Of a stretch of 64,000 nt of DNA, positions 1 through 10,710 are shown in pieces (positions within the stretch are counted from its first letter, which is position 1; the number at the start of each line of letters is the position of its first letter). This DNA comes from Bryum argenteum. Its lineage: Eukaryota > Streptophyta > Bryopsida > Bryales > Bryaceae. The notes beneath the pieces were generated by a model, which searched no databases, was not told where the DNA came from, and worked only from the letters and a program-made list of their open reading frames with translations. The stretch is taken from assembly GCA_037043015.1 (NCBI GenBank), contig CM073326.1, positions 5,491,845 to 5,555,844 of the forward strand, given 5' to 3'. The position numbers and the translations under genes were made by a program.

Positions 1-1291
1 AACTTACAAAAGGACCGCCCTCTTCAATAATGGAACAACGGTGGGCCTCCTCCGGGGCTATGGGTTGACAGATTCGGGCACGATGAGGACCTGCAGCAGC
101 AGTGCCTAAGACCCGCCATGGCCACCACCAGCAATCGCAAAAACCTTTCACAAATCGTAAAGTAGAAGCTGCATGATTTTGCATTTTGAGCTGGACCTCA
201 GTTGCATTATTCTTAGCCGCATGGCGGACTTGCACTGTACTCTAGTGGAACTTCCAGTACCACTCGCTTTGCATTTTGGGTTCACGTCGACAATCTTTTC
301 AACGAGGTTTTGATGGAAGAATCGAGCGCCGACTCTTCGTCTTTGCTCATGGTATGTTTCTTCTGCCATGGATCATTCTCGTTTGTTGGGTTAGTTCGGG
401 GGTGTCTTTTTGTTACTAAGAAATTGGCCGGTCGCTTTCTGTGCAGACGTGATTCTGTTCTTGGATGCTTTCTTTTGGGTAAGCTCTTCTCTCTTGCTTC
501 TTTAATTATCATTGTGTGTCGTTCACTTTGTAGCTGGGTGATGGATTTAGCATTGATAGAGTCTCTTTAGCCGTGGCTGGTTCACCGTGGAGGACTTTTT
601 GACAAGGTTATGGTCACCGAATCTTTAGAAACTGAAATTTCTCTTGAACGAGTAGAAGTACAGATGGCTGTTCTTTGTGCTTAGGCGCGGCGGTTTGTTT
701 GGGTGGGAGTACGTTCTTGAGCCTTATTTGAAGGTCATGCATGACCTAATTTTGTGCTGATCATCAAACGTTTCAAATTTCGTCGAGAGACTTGATTTTG
801 GGCATGTTGGATTGAAGACAGTGGAATTGTCCTTCTTTTAGTCTTTGATGAGTTTGTGAGACTTGAATTAGGGCATGTCCAAAAGACATTGTTCTTTTAT
901 TCCTTTTTGTATGTGAAAAACCTTTGTTTGTTTGTGTGGCTTTTTTCAGCATAATGACTTTTATGTACATTTCATCGGATAGCTTGTAAGATTTTCTACT
1001 AGTGTGTGGTATCAGCAAGCTTTTCATCTTCCATATATCTGAAAGATGGAAAGACTCATGTAGTAGCTGTGTGTGTCTCACTCTTTTTTGATTCAGTGAC
1101 GAGAGAGGTGTCGGAAAGATCCAAGACAGGATAGACAATTTGCCAGTGTGCTGTCTAGAAGCTTTGAAGCGTTTGTTTCAAGTATTAGGCCACATGGGGA
1201 CTCATATGAAACGACTAGAACGAAATCATGTTGAGTCCAGGAATGTGCGCTTTTGGTGCAGGTGATTGAGCAAGGAGGGTGATCGATCGCC
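1..1291 (+). promoter_or_regulatory. Upstream region of the NDR1/HIN1-like gene with two possible 5'-UTR introns
   Basis: No coding region is supported here; the ORFs are short and resemble no family. Splice-like signals suggest a spliced 5' leader. A donor GGTATGTTT at about 352 pairs with an acceptor TTTCTGTGCAG ending at 446. A donor GGGTAAGCTC at 479 pairs with TTTTGGTGCAG ending at 1261, 30 bases before the ATG. The thymine-rich stretch between 480 and 1260 fits plant intron composition. This is inference from splice motifs only. The transcription start was not located, and bases 1-150 (GC-richer) could be promoter or the edge of a neighbouring gene. Confidence 0.4.
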
Positions 1292-2122
1292 ATGGCGGGA
1301 CGAGGAGAGAGGGTACACCCCTCCCGCTACGACCCCGAGATAAGCGAGCCAGTGAGTCCAACATTCACAGACAGATCAACAGCAACAGGCTACAGCTTCC
1401 ATCCAAACTACCAACCACTCAAAGCCTACACAACACCCGGCTACTTAAGTCCCGGCCGACCTCCACCGACCGAAATCGGGCGACCACCGATCCAGCCACT
1501 CAAACAGCAACGCAAAAGCAGCAACAAGTCTGGCCGAAGGTGCTGTGCCCGATGCCTCTGCACTTGTTGCATCTTCCTAGTCCTCCTGATCTTCATTCTC
1601 GGCCTGGCAGCTCTCATAATCTGGCTCGTTTTCAAGCCCCAGATCCCGCAATACAATGTCCAAGATGTGATTATCAACAGGATGAATGTTACAGCCTCGG
1701 ACCCTCCCTCTGTCGATACCGACATTGTCTTCACTCTCCACGCTAACAATCCGAACAAGAAGATTCGAATTGACTACAGGAGGGTGAACATTGAGGCGAC
1801 TTACGAGGGAGCTAGTGTTGGAAAAGCTGCGATTCTAGGGTGGTTCCAGGGAGTGCAGAATACGACCTACATTCGGAGTGACATTGTGGCGACGAAAGCT
1901 CCGTTGACGGCAGCTCAAGGGACTGCGTTGCTGGGGAGTATTCGAGCTAATGATGTGCCTTTGCATGCCAGGATTGATACCCGTGTGGCTATCAAAATGG
2001 GAGCTTGGCTTACTCCTGCGGTTTGGATCCATGTCAACTGCGATTTTCATGTTGCTCCTCCTAGTGCTCCTGGTGGAGCTAAGCTGCTCAGCAAGTCCTG
2101 CAAGTGGAAATGGAAGCCATAG
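1292..2122 (+). CDS. NDR1/HIN1-like (LEA_2 domain) membrane protein
   Basis: A single-exon 276-residue protein of the plant NHL family, whose members are usually plasma-membrane proteins linked to defence and stress responses. Residues 1-80 are a proline- and tyrosine-rich cytosolic tail ending in a basic stretch (KQQRKSSNKSGRR). A cysteine cluster (RRCCARCLCTCC) leads into one hydrophobic segment at about 92-114 (IFLVLLIFILGLAALIIWLVF), the signal anchor. The rest is the LEA_2 beta domain, with the family pattern around IPQYNVQDV and 'TLHANNPNKKIRIDYRRVNIEATYEG'-like text at 140-180. NNTTY-type glycosylation is suggested by VQNTTYI. Length is normal for the family. The start GCC-ATG-GCG has a good context and follows a probable UTR intron acceptor. 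Which NHL subgroup it belongs to cannot be told from sequence alone. Confidence 0.88.
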   Translation: MAGRGERVHPSRYDPEISEPVSPTFTDRSTATGYSFHPNYQPLKAYTTPGYLSPGRPPPTEIGRPPIQPLKQQRKSSNKSGRRCCARCLCTCCIFLVLLIFILGLAALIIWLVFKPQIPQYNVQDVIINRMNVTASDPPSVDTDIVFTLHANNPNKKIRIDYRRVNIEATYEGASVGKAAILGWFQGVQNTTYIRSDIVATKAPLTAAQGTALLGSIRANDVPLHARIDTRVAIKMGAWLTPAVWIHVNCDFHVAPPSAPGGAKLLSKSCKWKWKP

Positions 2123-2347
2123 AATAGAATATAGAGTACTCATACATTACCCCGGGAAGGCCAGAGACTTTTCATGTCTTTGGGGGAGCTACTTGTAAAG
2201 CTCCTGAAGCGTTTTGCCGATCTCTCTATGCTTGTTGAATTCGTTGTATAGAAACCTTCATACTTGTTTCGTTTTTTCCATCGTCTCCTCTTCTTAATTT
2301 GTTGGAGATCTTGGATCTGCTCAACTTCAGAAGTAAGAAATTGGAGT
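2123..2347 (+). other. 3' untranslated region and spacer after the NHL gene
   Basis: Thymine-rich, non-coding sequence directly after the stop codon, presumably the 3' UTR. No sharply defined polyadenylation site was recognised. It ends where the left edge of the segmental duplication begins. Confidence 0.4.
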
Positions 2348-3250
2348 ATCAGGTATCATTCTGTTAGTATTGCTCTGGCACTTCAGATACTAGATGTGTA
2401 TGCGTGTTCCGGAGCTCTGGAGAGTGCTATTGTCAGCATTTGGGGTAAATGCAGATTAACTCGGTTTACGTATTAGTTGGTTTTCACATGAAGAATCACC
2501 AGCTATTTCTTAAATTTCTATATTTCTACCAAGCACAAAACTGGAGGAATTTGTTGTTGCTTAATCCTAACACATTTGAGACGCCCAATTTGGGTCACAT
2601 TTACAGTATAATTTGCGTATTTGATTGAGCTGGCTTTTGCACATTTTATGGAGAAGGGTGTTTTTATGTATCTTCGACGGTGAAGGTGCTTGAAAACCTA
2701 AGCGCATTAACCCTTACAGGAGAAGCTCTTCAGTGACCTCGAACAGCTGTATCTGCAATCCGTGAAAGAATTCTACTTGAATTCAATCTTGAGAGATATA
2801 ACCGTAGGATCTTGTTTAGTCGACCGAGGTACCACTTTTTATCAAATTTCACTGTACAAATTTCTCAAGATTTAAGACACATGATGCACAATATGTCAAC
2901 GACAAGATTGTAAGGTAGAGATTTAGGTAAATGACTACAATATCGTTTCAATTTATGACTCATTTTTTGAGAATGTGTTCATTCTGTTACAAATGAGTCA
3001 AACTATTTAGGGCATTTACAATGGATTGGTTAAAAGACTAGCTAAATGTAGCCAAGGAGGGGTTGCTAAATTTAGCACACATACTAATCCACACCCTTTT
3101 CCAATGAACCAGTTAAATAACCTTGCTATATTTTGTCTTTTACCACACCATGACAAAAATTCAAAAGCACTTGGAATCCAAAGTTCAAACGTTTTGAGGT
3201 TTTCCAATAAGTGGCATGAAATCTTGAAAACCCTACTCCTCCCATGCGGG
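2348..3250. repeat. Left part of duplication unit 1 (paralogue of 19,093-21,060)
   Basis: Bases 2348-2858 match 19,093-19,630 at high identity, for example the shared stretches GTGTATGCGTGTTCCGGAGC and AATTTGGGT(C/T)ACATTTACAGTA. Bases 2880-3240 match 20,440-21,050 in the same order and orientation. The second copy carries a 260-bp MITE at the position equal to the single TTAA at 3113-3116 here. Together with the matching blocks at 4,905 and 13-18 kb, this places the left border of a direct tandem segmental duplication just downstream of the NHL gene. No coding potential is evident. Confidence 0.75.
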
Positions 3251-4904
3251 ACTAAGGACCATCTCCACATTGATAGACAGGTTGGCCGACATCACCCATT
3301 AGACTTGGTATTTGGAGCACGTGTAACCACTCACTGACATCACATTATTGTTTTTGGCTCGCATCAAGCCAATCTCCAACTAACAATTTGTCAAGTCCAC
3401 CATGTGATTCAAAATATCATTATTATTGCTGCGTATGGTAATACACTTGAGGTATAACTATGTGACATTTTATATGAAAGCTATGAGATGACATTGTTTT
3501 GAGGTCTTAAGGTGTACATCGATCGAGATTTATATACATAAGTGTTCAAGGGTTAAGTCTATTGGTCACACTTGTGACGTAGAATTGATTTTGACCAAAA
3601 CAAATATGGATTGATGTTTTTTGAGTTTATCTAAAGAGAGAGTTTACATTACAATCCACTCTTACCTCTTCTCCTTCTACTTCCTTTACATTTACCTTTT
3701 TGACACTAGAATTTCAATAAAAAGTTATGATGATTTTTACATCTTTGTACAAAATAGCCATTTCAATTGAAATCTCAATTTCCGTCAATCATTTTTGACA
3801 TTTAGTTTCACTGATACATGTCATTGTATATGTCTAAAGGTATATCTTTAGGCGATTGAGGTTCAACTCTTTCGTGAGCAACCAATACACTTACAAAAAG
3901 AACTAAATTTTAGCATTTTGCATGGAGTCATTATGCATATACTATTTCTAACAATAATTTAGTCATTGCAAGTAGGATGTAGATTGCATGCACATTATAA
4001 TTTACAATACATGAGTGATTGGATTGATTGTAGGCAGATTGAGATTAGGAGGTACGGTTGAGACACTACAAGGAAATGGGTGTGAAAATTATAAGAAGTT
4101 AACACCAAAAAGACAAGTGCTACTAGAAACACTTGGCAACTTTCATTGTGGAAACATCATCGCAAATCGAGTACCAAAGTTATTTGGATCAAAAAAACTT
4201 TCAACAAAAAGTTGTCCGATTTAATTTTAAAATTATACTTATGTGAAAAAAATTGAGAATTAAATACTTTTGATTCCACATAACTCGCTTCAAATGGTAA
4301 ACCATGCATTATGTTTGAAATTCCAAAACCAAAGGTTGCCTTCACTAAATTCCATGCCATTAGTTCATACTTAATTGTACGGATATGCAACTTTTACTAC
4401 ACAAAGAAGACTTGATTGAAACTTCACCTAGTGATCTCATCACAAATGGAGTTCGGTTGAAAAAGTTACTGCTCTTCAAAGGCTTAGCACTTCATCCAAA
4501 ATGTAAAGAAATGACACTAAGGATATTCAAGGGTTAATTAACGCTTCAAATATTTCATTTTCAATGGTATCACATATTGCTACTTATACAGAACTAGTAT
4601 GCCCTCGTGGTATTCTACAACCACACAATCTCACCTTCCCCAAGGATTTCTGTTCATCATCCCCTTCCTCCCGCTCATCCTTGTCTCCGTCCTTCTTCGT
4701 CGTTGTGCCCATTCATGTCCTCGATCTTGTGATTGTCTCCATTTCCGTCCATATTCCTCCTTTTGTAATTTTGTTGTTGTCTCCCTCTACTCTCCCATCC
4801 TAATCCCTTTCTACGACTTGAATGGGCCTCTCTCCTCTTCTTACTTTCTATCCTAAAACAAGAGCTTGACTAACTCCATTTTCATCTTCTTTTTCACTAA
4901 TTTG
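3251..4904. other. AT-rich intergenic DNA with degenerate transposon ends
   Basis: No gene supported. Two TTAA-adjacent sequences, TTCAAGGGTTAA at about 3546 and at about 4527, look like right-hand termini of TTAA-inserting elements, but no matching left ends were found. The short ORFs at 4564-4856 are in pyrimidine-rich low-complexity DNA and are not credible genes. Confidence 0.4.
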
Positions 4905-5465
4905 CTTTCTATCTCTTTTCATCTCAAATTGTTCAAAATCTTTATTTCATTTCTTACTCTGTTTAAAATACGGTTATTTTTGCAATTTTCACTACTTCTC
5001 AAGATTATAAATTCTTAAAAATTTCATAATTCTTGATCCAAATATCGGATTTGCTATCCAACTAGTGTCCATATGACGATATAAATATGCGTTTCTAACA
5101 TCTCTCTCGCCATGATCCAACGGGAGGTCTCCAAGATCTCTCCAAGATCTCGGGTGCTATTTAAAACAAAAAAACTATAGGTCTGCCATAAGTATATAGA
5201 CTAAGCAAGATTTGTAGTAGGGAAGTTCTTTAGGAGGAGTAGTGCAATGGATTTGAGTAGTGTTGAATATAGAGATGGATATAGTATGTTAGGTGATGTA
5301 CTTTTCCACGGACATGGCACCTGATGAAGAGAGTTTTAGCTATGTTACTTGGTCTAATGGTGGAAGGGTTGGTGATATGTATGTTAATTGTACAACTTGG
5401 TGCAACTAGATTACAACCAGCAGGGGTTTTTGACGTGGCATTGTTTATGTGGTGGATTTTCACAG
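4905..5465. repeat. Duplicated block, unit 1 copy (paralogue of 29,258-29,815)
   Basis: About 560 bases are closely similar to 29,258-29,815 in the same orientation, for example the shared stretch ATCCAAATATCGGATTTGCT. In the second copy the block is joined directly to the LRR exon of the truncated receptor gene, so sequence equal to 5,466-10,770 is missing there. The small ORFs in the block (for example minus strand 5463-5230) exist in both copies but match nothing I recognise. Confidence 0.75.
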
Positions 5466-7740
5466 AATTTTTGATTAAATTTTGAGGGTATTATAGTCTA
5501 TATGATGTAGTATTGAAATTACTCTACTATTTTTTGATTATGTACTAGTTATGTGCAGTTGCAATGTTGGATATTGCTTAGGTGTAGGTAGTTATATAAT
5601 GATCACATGATCATAATGTACTTATGTTTAGAGTTTGTTCAAGTTGTTAACAATAGGCTACTTGCAACGTTGGTTGGGGCTATATACTTGTGCATAGTTG
5701 TGTCATATTTGCGTTACAATTAGTGGACAACAAAGGTTGTAAATTTGTATATGTTGGATGATCAATATTAGTGATTAGTCTATGATGAAGTATAAATAAC
5801 TAAAGTGAAACTTACATGACTTGCATACAACTCAAATTCAACTATAAACCATATACTTTATGAATAACAAACAACTATACGAAATTTGATAACTGGTGTT
5901 AGATACTCTAATTTTCAACCATGACACTAATTCTATTTTTTGAAATTGATGTTAGATCAGCAAATGACAATTCTAACACTATATTAGCTCTTTAATATAA
6001 TTTTGGCACTTAAACATTTTACACGAGAACATTTAGTGTTAGATGGAACCAAAATGTGAAATTTGGATAAAATGTTGAAATTGATTGTTGTGCATGTACA
6101 TATAGATTTTTTTTTTAAAAACAAGAATATTCATGGAATTCTTGATGAATATTATAATGTAGCAGTCTAAATATACATTGATATGATATCAATAAAATAT
6201 CAATATATATTAAATAAATACCATTGTTTTTCTTATATTAGATAAATATTTAAAAAAAAGAATATTCATGCAATGCTTAATGAATATTAAATTATATGCT
6301 AAATAAAAATCAGAGTTTGAAGGTAATTTTAAGGAACAACACAAAATACCATCCAACACTTATTATCAATTTAGTGTAGTACTATACAATTGGCACTATA
6401 CTTTAATTTGGCATTTTTAAGGTCAATTCTAATTATGTTGTAAGTGTGTAATAATGTTTAGTCTAGTGTGTCCTAATGAAGTTTGCTTGCAAGGAATGAT
6501 TTTATTATGAATTGGAGTAAAACACAACTCTATCTTGTCGAGTGAACTCCTCTCAAAGTGAATTACGCTAGTATTCTGAGACAAACATTTCAAGCAAATC
6601 AGGTATTTTTTTGAGACGGAGGGAGTCATATTTTTGGCTCTCATCTATAGTCGATCTACATTTGCAACTTATTGAATGCAACACATGATATATTTGAGCA
6701 TTATAATTGTTGCATATAGTAGTTCAATTAAGAAGGTATAACAATGTACTTGATTTTGGAGAAAAAACCATGAGATGAAGATGTCACGGTATCAACCCAT
6801 ACATCAATCAAAAAGTTTCACTTTAAATGTCTTTTTGACACTTCAAATCAACATAAGCATTTCAATGTCGATTCCAAGTCTTTTAATAACCATGCCAAAT
6901 CCTCTTACAATAGAAATATCAAGAATATTTGACTTTTTAAATGACCATAAATCTTAGTCATCGTTACTTCTCAATTATGACACTTGACATTCATGAAGTA
7001 TGAAAGAAGAAATTATAGTAATAAGATCAAACTTGTAGACTTGTTGAAATGCATTATTCAAGACCAGTTATTATGAAGCTCTCTTTCACAAGCAGATTCT
7101 TAATCGCATCACAATAAATAAAATTGATAGAGTTAAGATAAGAAATGTCAACAAAGGAGAATCAGTAAATGGCTACTTGTTCATCAAATGAAGGAATTAT
7201 ACTAAACACTCTTCCTCTAACAATTATTCTTTGAATCACAACAATCTTCATAGAGAAGCATTAAGACCTTCAAAGCAATTAATTCATTTAGGATTAGTGC
7301 AAACTTAATCTTGTTGCATACTAAAATGTTACTAAACTTCTGTCACAAAAAAGAGATTTTGTAGACGGGACAACTTTGCAATCTCATTGTAAGTAGATGT
7401 GTGAACCCTTGACTTTCCTTAAAACCAAAAATGGAATATGGAGGCTCTTGCAAGGGAAAAATTAAGCCAACTTTGACCACAATGATGTGGCAAATGCAGA
7501 AAAACCTAGAATTCACATTTAAACATGCCAAGTACACTGTGATGTACAACAATTGGGTAATCTAAATAATACTTTGGTTGAGCCTTTCTAGGCCTAAAGT
7601 ATTAGAGCGTCAAATTCTTGTAGCTAAGGCAATCTCTATTAGTAACATTTAGAGAGTAATCTCCAGGAGAGCAATGTAGTCTTCTAAGTCAAGCAATGAC
7701 TTAAGTTACGAGCCTAGTGAAAAGCTTGAACTCTCCAATA
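5466..7740. other. AT-rich intergenic DNA downstream of TIR-NB-LRR copy 1
   Basis: No gene supported. At 6609-6625 the text GAGACGGAGGGAGTCA resembles the end of a Stowaway-type MITE, with no partner end found. Bases 7407 to about 7600 are a diverged relative of the MITE at 20,675-20,934 (shared order: CTTGACTTTCCTTAAAACC, then GCCAACTTTGACCA). Confidence 0.45.
7407..7600. mobile_element. Diverged partial copy of the TTAA MITE found at 20,675
   Basis: The sequence follows the internal order of the 20,675-20,934 element: a CCCTTGACTTTCCTT-like end, TTAAAACC, GGAGGCTCTTGCAAGGGAAAAA, then GCCAACTTTGACCACA. The flanking TTAA has decayed to TGAA and the right end is not clear. It is an old, degraded member of the family. 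Confidence 0.5.
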
Positions 7741-9523
7741 CGAAATGATTTGGCAACCTTGAGATCTCACTGCAATGACTTAGCCCAAACACCTACGAAG
7801 AAACCAAGTCATCCAAGCCTAGCACACTGGATCATCCTACATCCTGAAATGTCTAGAATTATCAAGCAAGTGAGTATTTGAAGATTTGGCAACTAAGCAA
7901 TAGCATTGCAATTGATAGCCCTAATCTCCTTTAAAGCGACAAAATCCTCCAAGCCTAGCAGTCACTCAATTTTGCTCCCTCCTCAAATGTCTAGATATTC
8001 CAAGGAAGTGAGTTTATGAGAATTTGGCAACTTTGGCAATTTTGATGCAATTAATAGCTCTAAACTCATTCAAAGCAACCAAGTCCTCCAAGGCTCCCAC
8101 TCACTCAATCTTGTTTCACCTTGAATTGTATACATATTCCAAGCAAGTGAGATTTGAAGGATTGGCAAGATTCCTTAAAGCCTGGCACTGGATTGATCTT
8201 GCTACATCCTGAAATGTCTAGTTATCCCAAAAAAGTGAGCTTCTCAAGATTTGGAAACCTTGTAATCCCAACGCAATTACGACCCCAAATGTACTTCAGA
8301 GCAACCAAGACATCCAAGCCTCGTACTCACTCAATCTTGTTGCATTTGAAATATCTAAAATCTTCAAACAGGGGAGCTTTTGAAGATTTGGCAACATTGC
8401 AATCTCCTTGCAATTATACGCCTCAAACTCTTTCAAAGCTACCAAGTCATCCAAGCCTGACACTGACTCAATCTTGTTGCATCCTGAAATATTTAGAATC
8501 TCCAAGCAAGTGAGCTATTGAAGATTTGGCAACCTTGTAATCCCAACGCAATTACGAGCCCTAAAGTACTTCAAAGAAACCAAGTCATCCAAGCCTGGCA
8601 CTGACTCAATCTTGTTGCAGTCTGAAATATCTAGAATCTCCAAGCAAGTGAGCTTTTGAAGATTTGGCAACCTTGTAATCCCAACGCAATTACGAGCCTC
8701 GAAGTACTTCAAAGCAACCAAGTCATCCAAGCCTGGCACTGACTCAATCTTGCTGCAGTCTGAAATATCTAGAATCTCCAAGCAAGTGAGCTTTTGAAGA
8801 TTTGGCAACCTTGTAATCCCAACGCAATTACGAGCCCAGAAGCACTTCAAAGCAACCAAGTCATCCAAGCCTGGCACTGACTCAATCTTGCTGCAGTCTG
8901 AAATATCTAGAATCTCCAAGCAAGTGAGCTTTTGAAGATTTGGCAAGCTTGCAATCTCCTTGCAATTATAAGCGTCAAAGTCTTCCAAAGCAACCAAGTC
9001 ATCCAAGCCTGGCACTGACTCAATCTTGTTGCATCCTGAAATATTTAGAATCTCCAAGCAAGTGAGCTTTTGAAGATTTGGCAACCTTGTAATCCCAACG
9101 CAATTACGAGCTCAGAAGTACTTCAAAGCAACCAAGTCATCCAAGCCTGGCACTGACTCAATCTTGTTGCGAACAAATATCTAGAATCTCCAAGCAAGTG
9201 AGCTTTTGAAGATTTGGCAACCTTGTAATCCCAACGCAATTACGAGCCCAGAAGCACTTCAAAGCAACCAAGTCATCCAAGCCTGGCACTGACTCAATCT
9301 TGCTGCAGTCTGAAATATCTAGAATCTCCAAGCAAGTGAGCTTTTGAAGATTTGGCAAGCTTGCAATCTCCTTGCAATTATAAGCGTCAAAGTCTTCCAA
9401 AGCAACCAAGTCATCCAAGCCTGGCACTGACTCAATCTTGTTGCATCCTGAAATATTTAGAATCTCCAAGCAAGTGAGCTTTTGAAGATTTGGCAACCTT
9501 GTAATCCCAACGCAATTACGAGC
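7740..9523 (-). pseudogene. Decayed 3' part of the LRR array of TIR-NB-LRR copy 1
   Basis: The 138-bp LRR modules continue past the in-frame TGA that closes the main gene. Further modules are open at 9496-9158, 9084-8515 and 8505-8296, but are separated by a second TGA in the same codon (TGG to TGA in the GCTCGTAAT context near 9110), a 2-bp deletion near 9175 and a TAG near 8514. Below 8,300 the modules still align (anchors at about 8365, 8228, 8140, 8001 and 7863) but are strongly eroded, one with a 50-bp loss. Either the gene once encoded a much longer LRR domain, or array expansion deposited extra modules downstream of the stop. They would now be 3' UTR or untranscribed. Confidence 0.75.
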
Positions 9524-10710
9524 TCAGAAGAACTTCAAAGCAACCAAGTCATCCAAGCCTGGCACTGACTCAATCTTGTTGCAGTCTGAAATATCTAGAA
9601 TCTCCAAGCAAGTGAGCTTTTGAAGATTTGGCAACCTTGTAATCCCAACGCAATTACGAGCCTCGAAGTACTTCAAAGCAACCAAGTCATCCAAGCCAGG
9701 CACTGACTCAATCTTGTTGCATCCTGAAATATCTAGAATTTTCAAGCAAGTGAGCTTTTGAAGATTTGGCAACCTTGTAATCCCAACGCAATTACGAGCC
9801 TCGAAGTACTTCAAAGCAACCAAGTCATCCAAGCCTGGCACTGACTCAATCTTGTTGCATCCTGAAATATTTAGAATCTCCAAGCAAGTGAGCTTTTGAA
9901 GATTTGGCAACCTTGCAATCTCCTTGCAATTATAAGCCTGAAACTTTTTCAAAGCAACCAAGTCATCCAAGCCTGGCACTGACTCAATCTTGTTGCATCC
10001 TGGAATATTTAGAATCTCCAAGCAAGTGAGCTTTTGAAGATTTGGCAACCTTGCAATCTCCTTGCAATTATAAGCCTGAAAATCTTTCAAAGCAACCAAG
10101 TCATCCAAGCCTGGCACTGACTCAATCTTGTTGCAGTCTGAAATATCTAGAATCTCCAAGCAAGTGAGCTTTTGAAGATTTGGCAACCTTGCAATCTCCT
10201 TGCAATTATAAGCCTGAAACTCTTTCAAAGCAACCAAGTCATCCAAGCCTGGCACTGATTTAATCTTGCTGCAGTTTGAAATATTTAGAATCTCCAAGCA
10301 AGTGAGCTTTTGAAGATTTGGCAAGCTTGCAATCTCCTTGCAATCATAAGCGTGAAACTCTTCCAAAGCAATCAAGTCATCCAAGCCTAGCACTAACTCA
10401 ATCTTGCTACAGCCACGAATGTCAAGAATTTCCAAGCGAGTGAGTTTCTGAAGATTTGGCAACTTCCCAATCTTCAAGCACTCATGTGCCCTAAACTCCT
10501 TCAAAGCAATCAAGTCATCCAACCCTGGCACTAACTCAACCTTGCTGCATCCTGAAATGTCTAGAATTTCCAAGCAAGAGAGTTTCTTGAAATTGGGCAA
10601 GTGTCGGAGGCTTATACATCCTGCTAGACTCAATTTTTGCAAATTGAGTAGCTCAGCAATACTAGAGTTTAATCTTCTCAGCTCCAAACATTCATTAACA
10701 CATAGACTTT
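7863..10710 (-). repeat. 138-bp tandem LRR array (about 21 modules)
   Basis: The CAAGCAAGTGAG anchor recurs at 10571, 10433, 10295, 10157, 10019, 9881, 9743, 9605, 9467, 9329, 9191, 9055, 8917, 8779, 8641 and 8503, a strict 138-bp period apart from one 136-bp step. It continues in eroded form at about 8365, 8228, 8140, 8001 and 7863. Each module encodes two 23-residue LRRs, of the form LPNLQKLTCLEILDIS then VPGLDDLVALK. The second half has two flavours: AYNCKEIA and ARNCVGIT. The three-module block at about 8641-9054 is nearly repeated at 9053-9466 (offset 412 bp), a recent higher-order duplication. Confidence 0.92.

Noticed and set aside
1279-1746. 155-codon plus-strand frame overlapping the NHL start
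   Set aside because: It is a shifted frame of the NHL gene, rich in T/P/S/R residues, with no domain; the NHL frame has clear family motifs.
7863-10710. Regular 138-bp repeats as a CRISPR array or non-coding satellite
   Set aside because: Translation gives clean leucine-rich repeats in the frame of the TIR-NB gene; there are no spacers.
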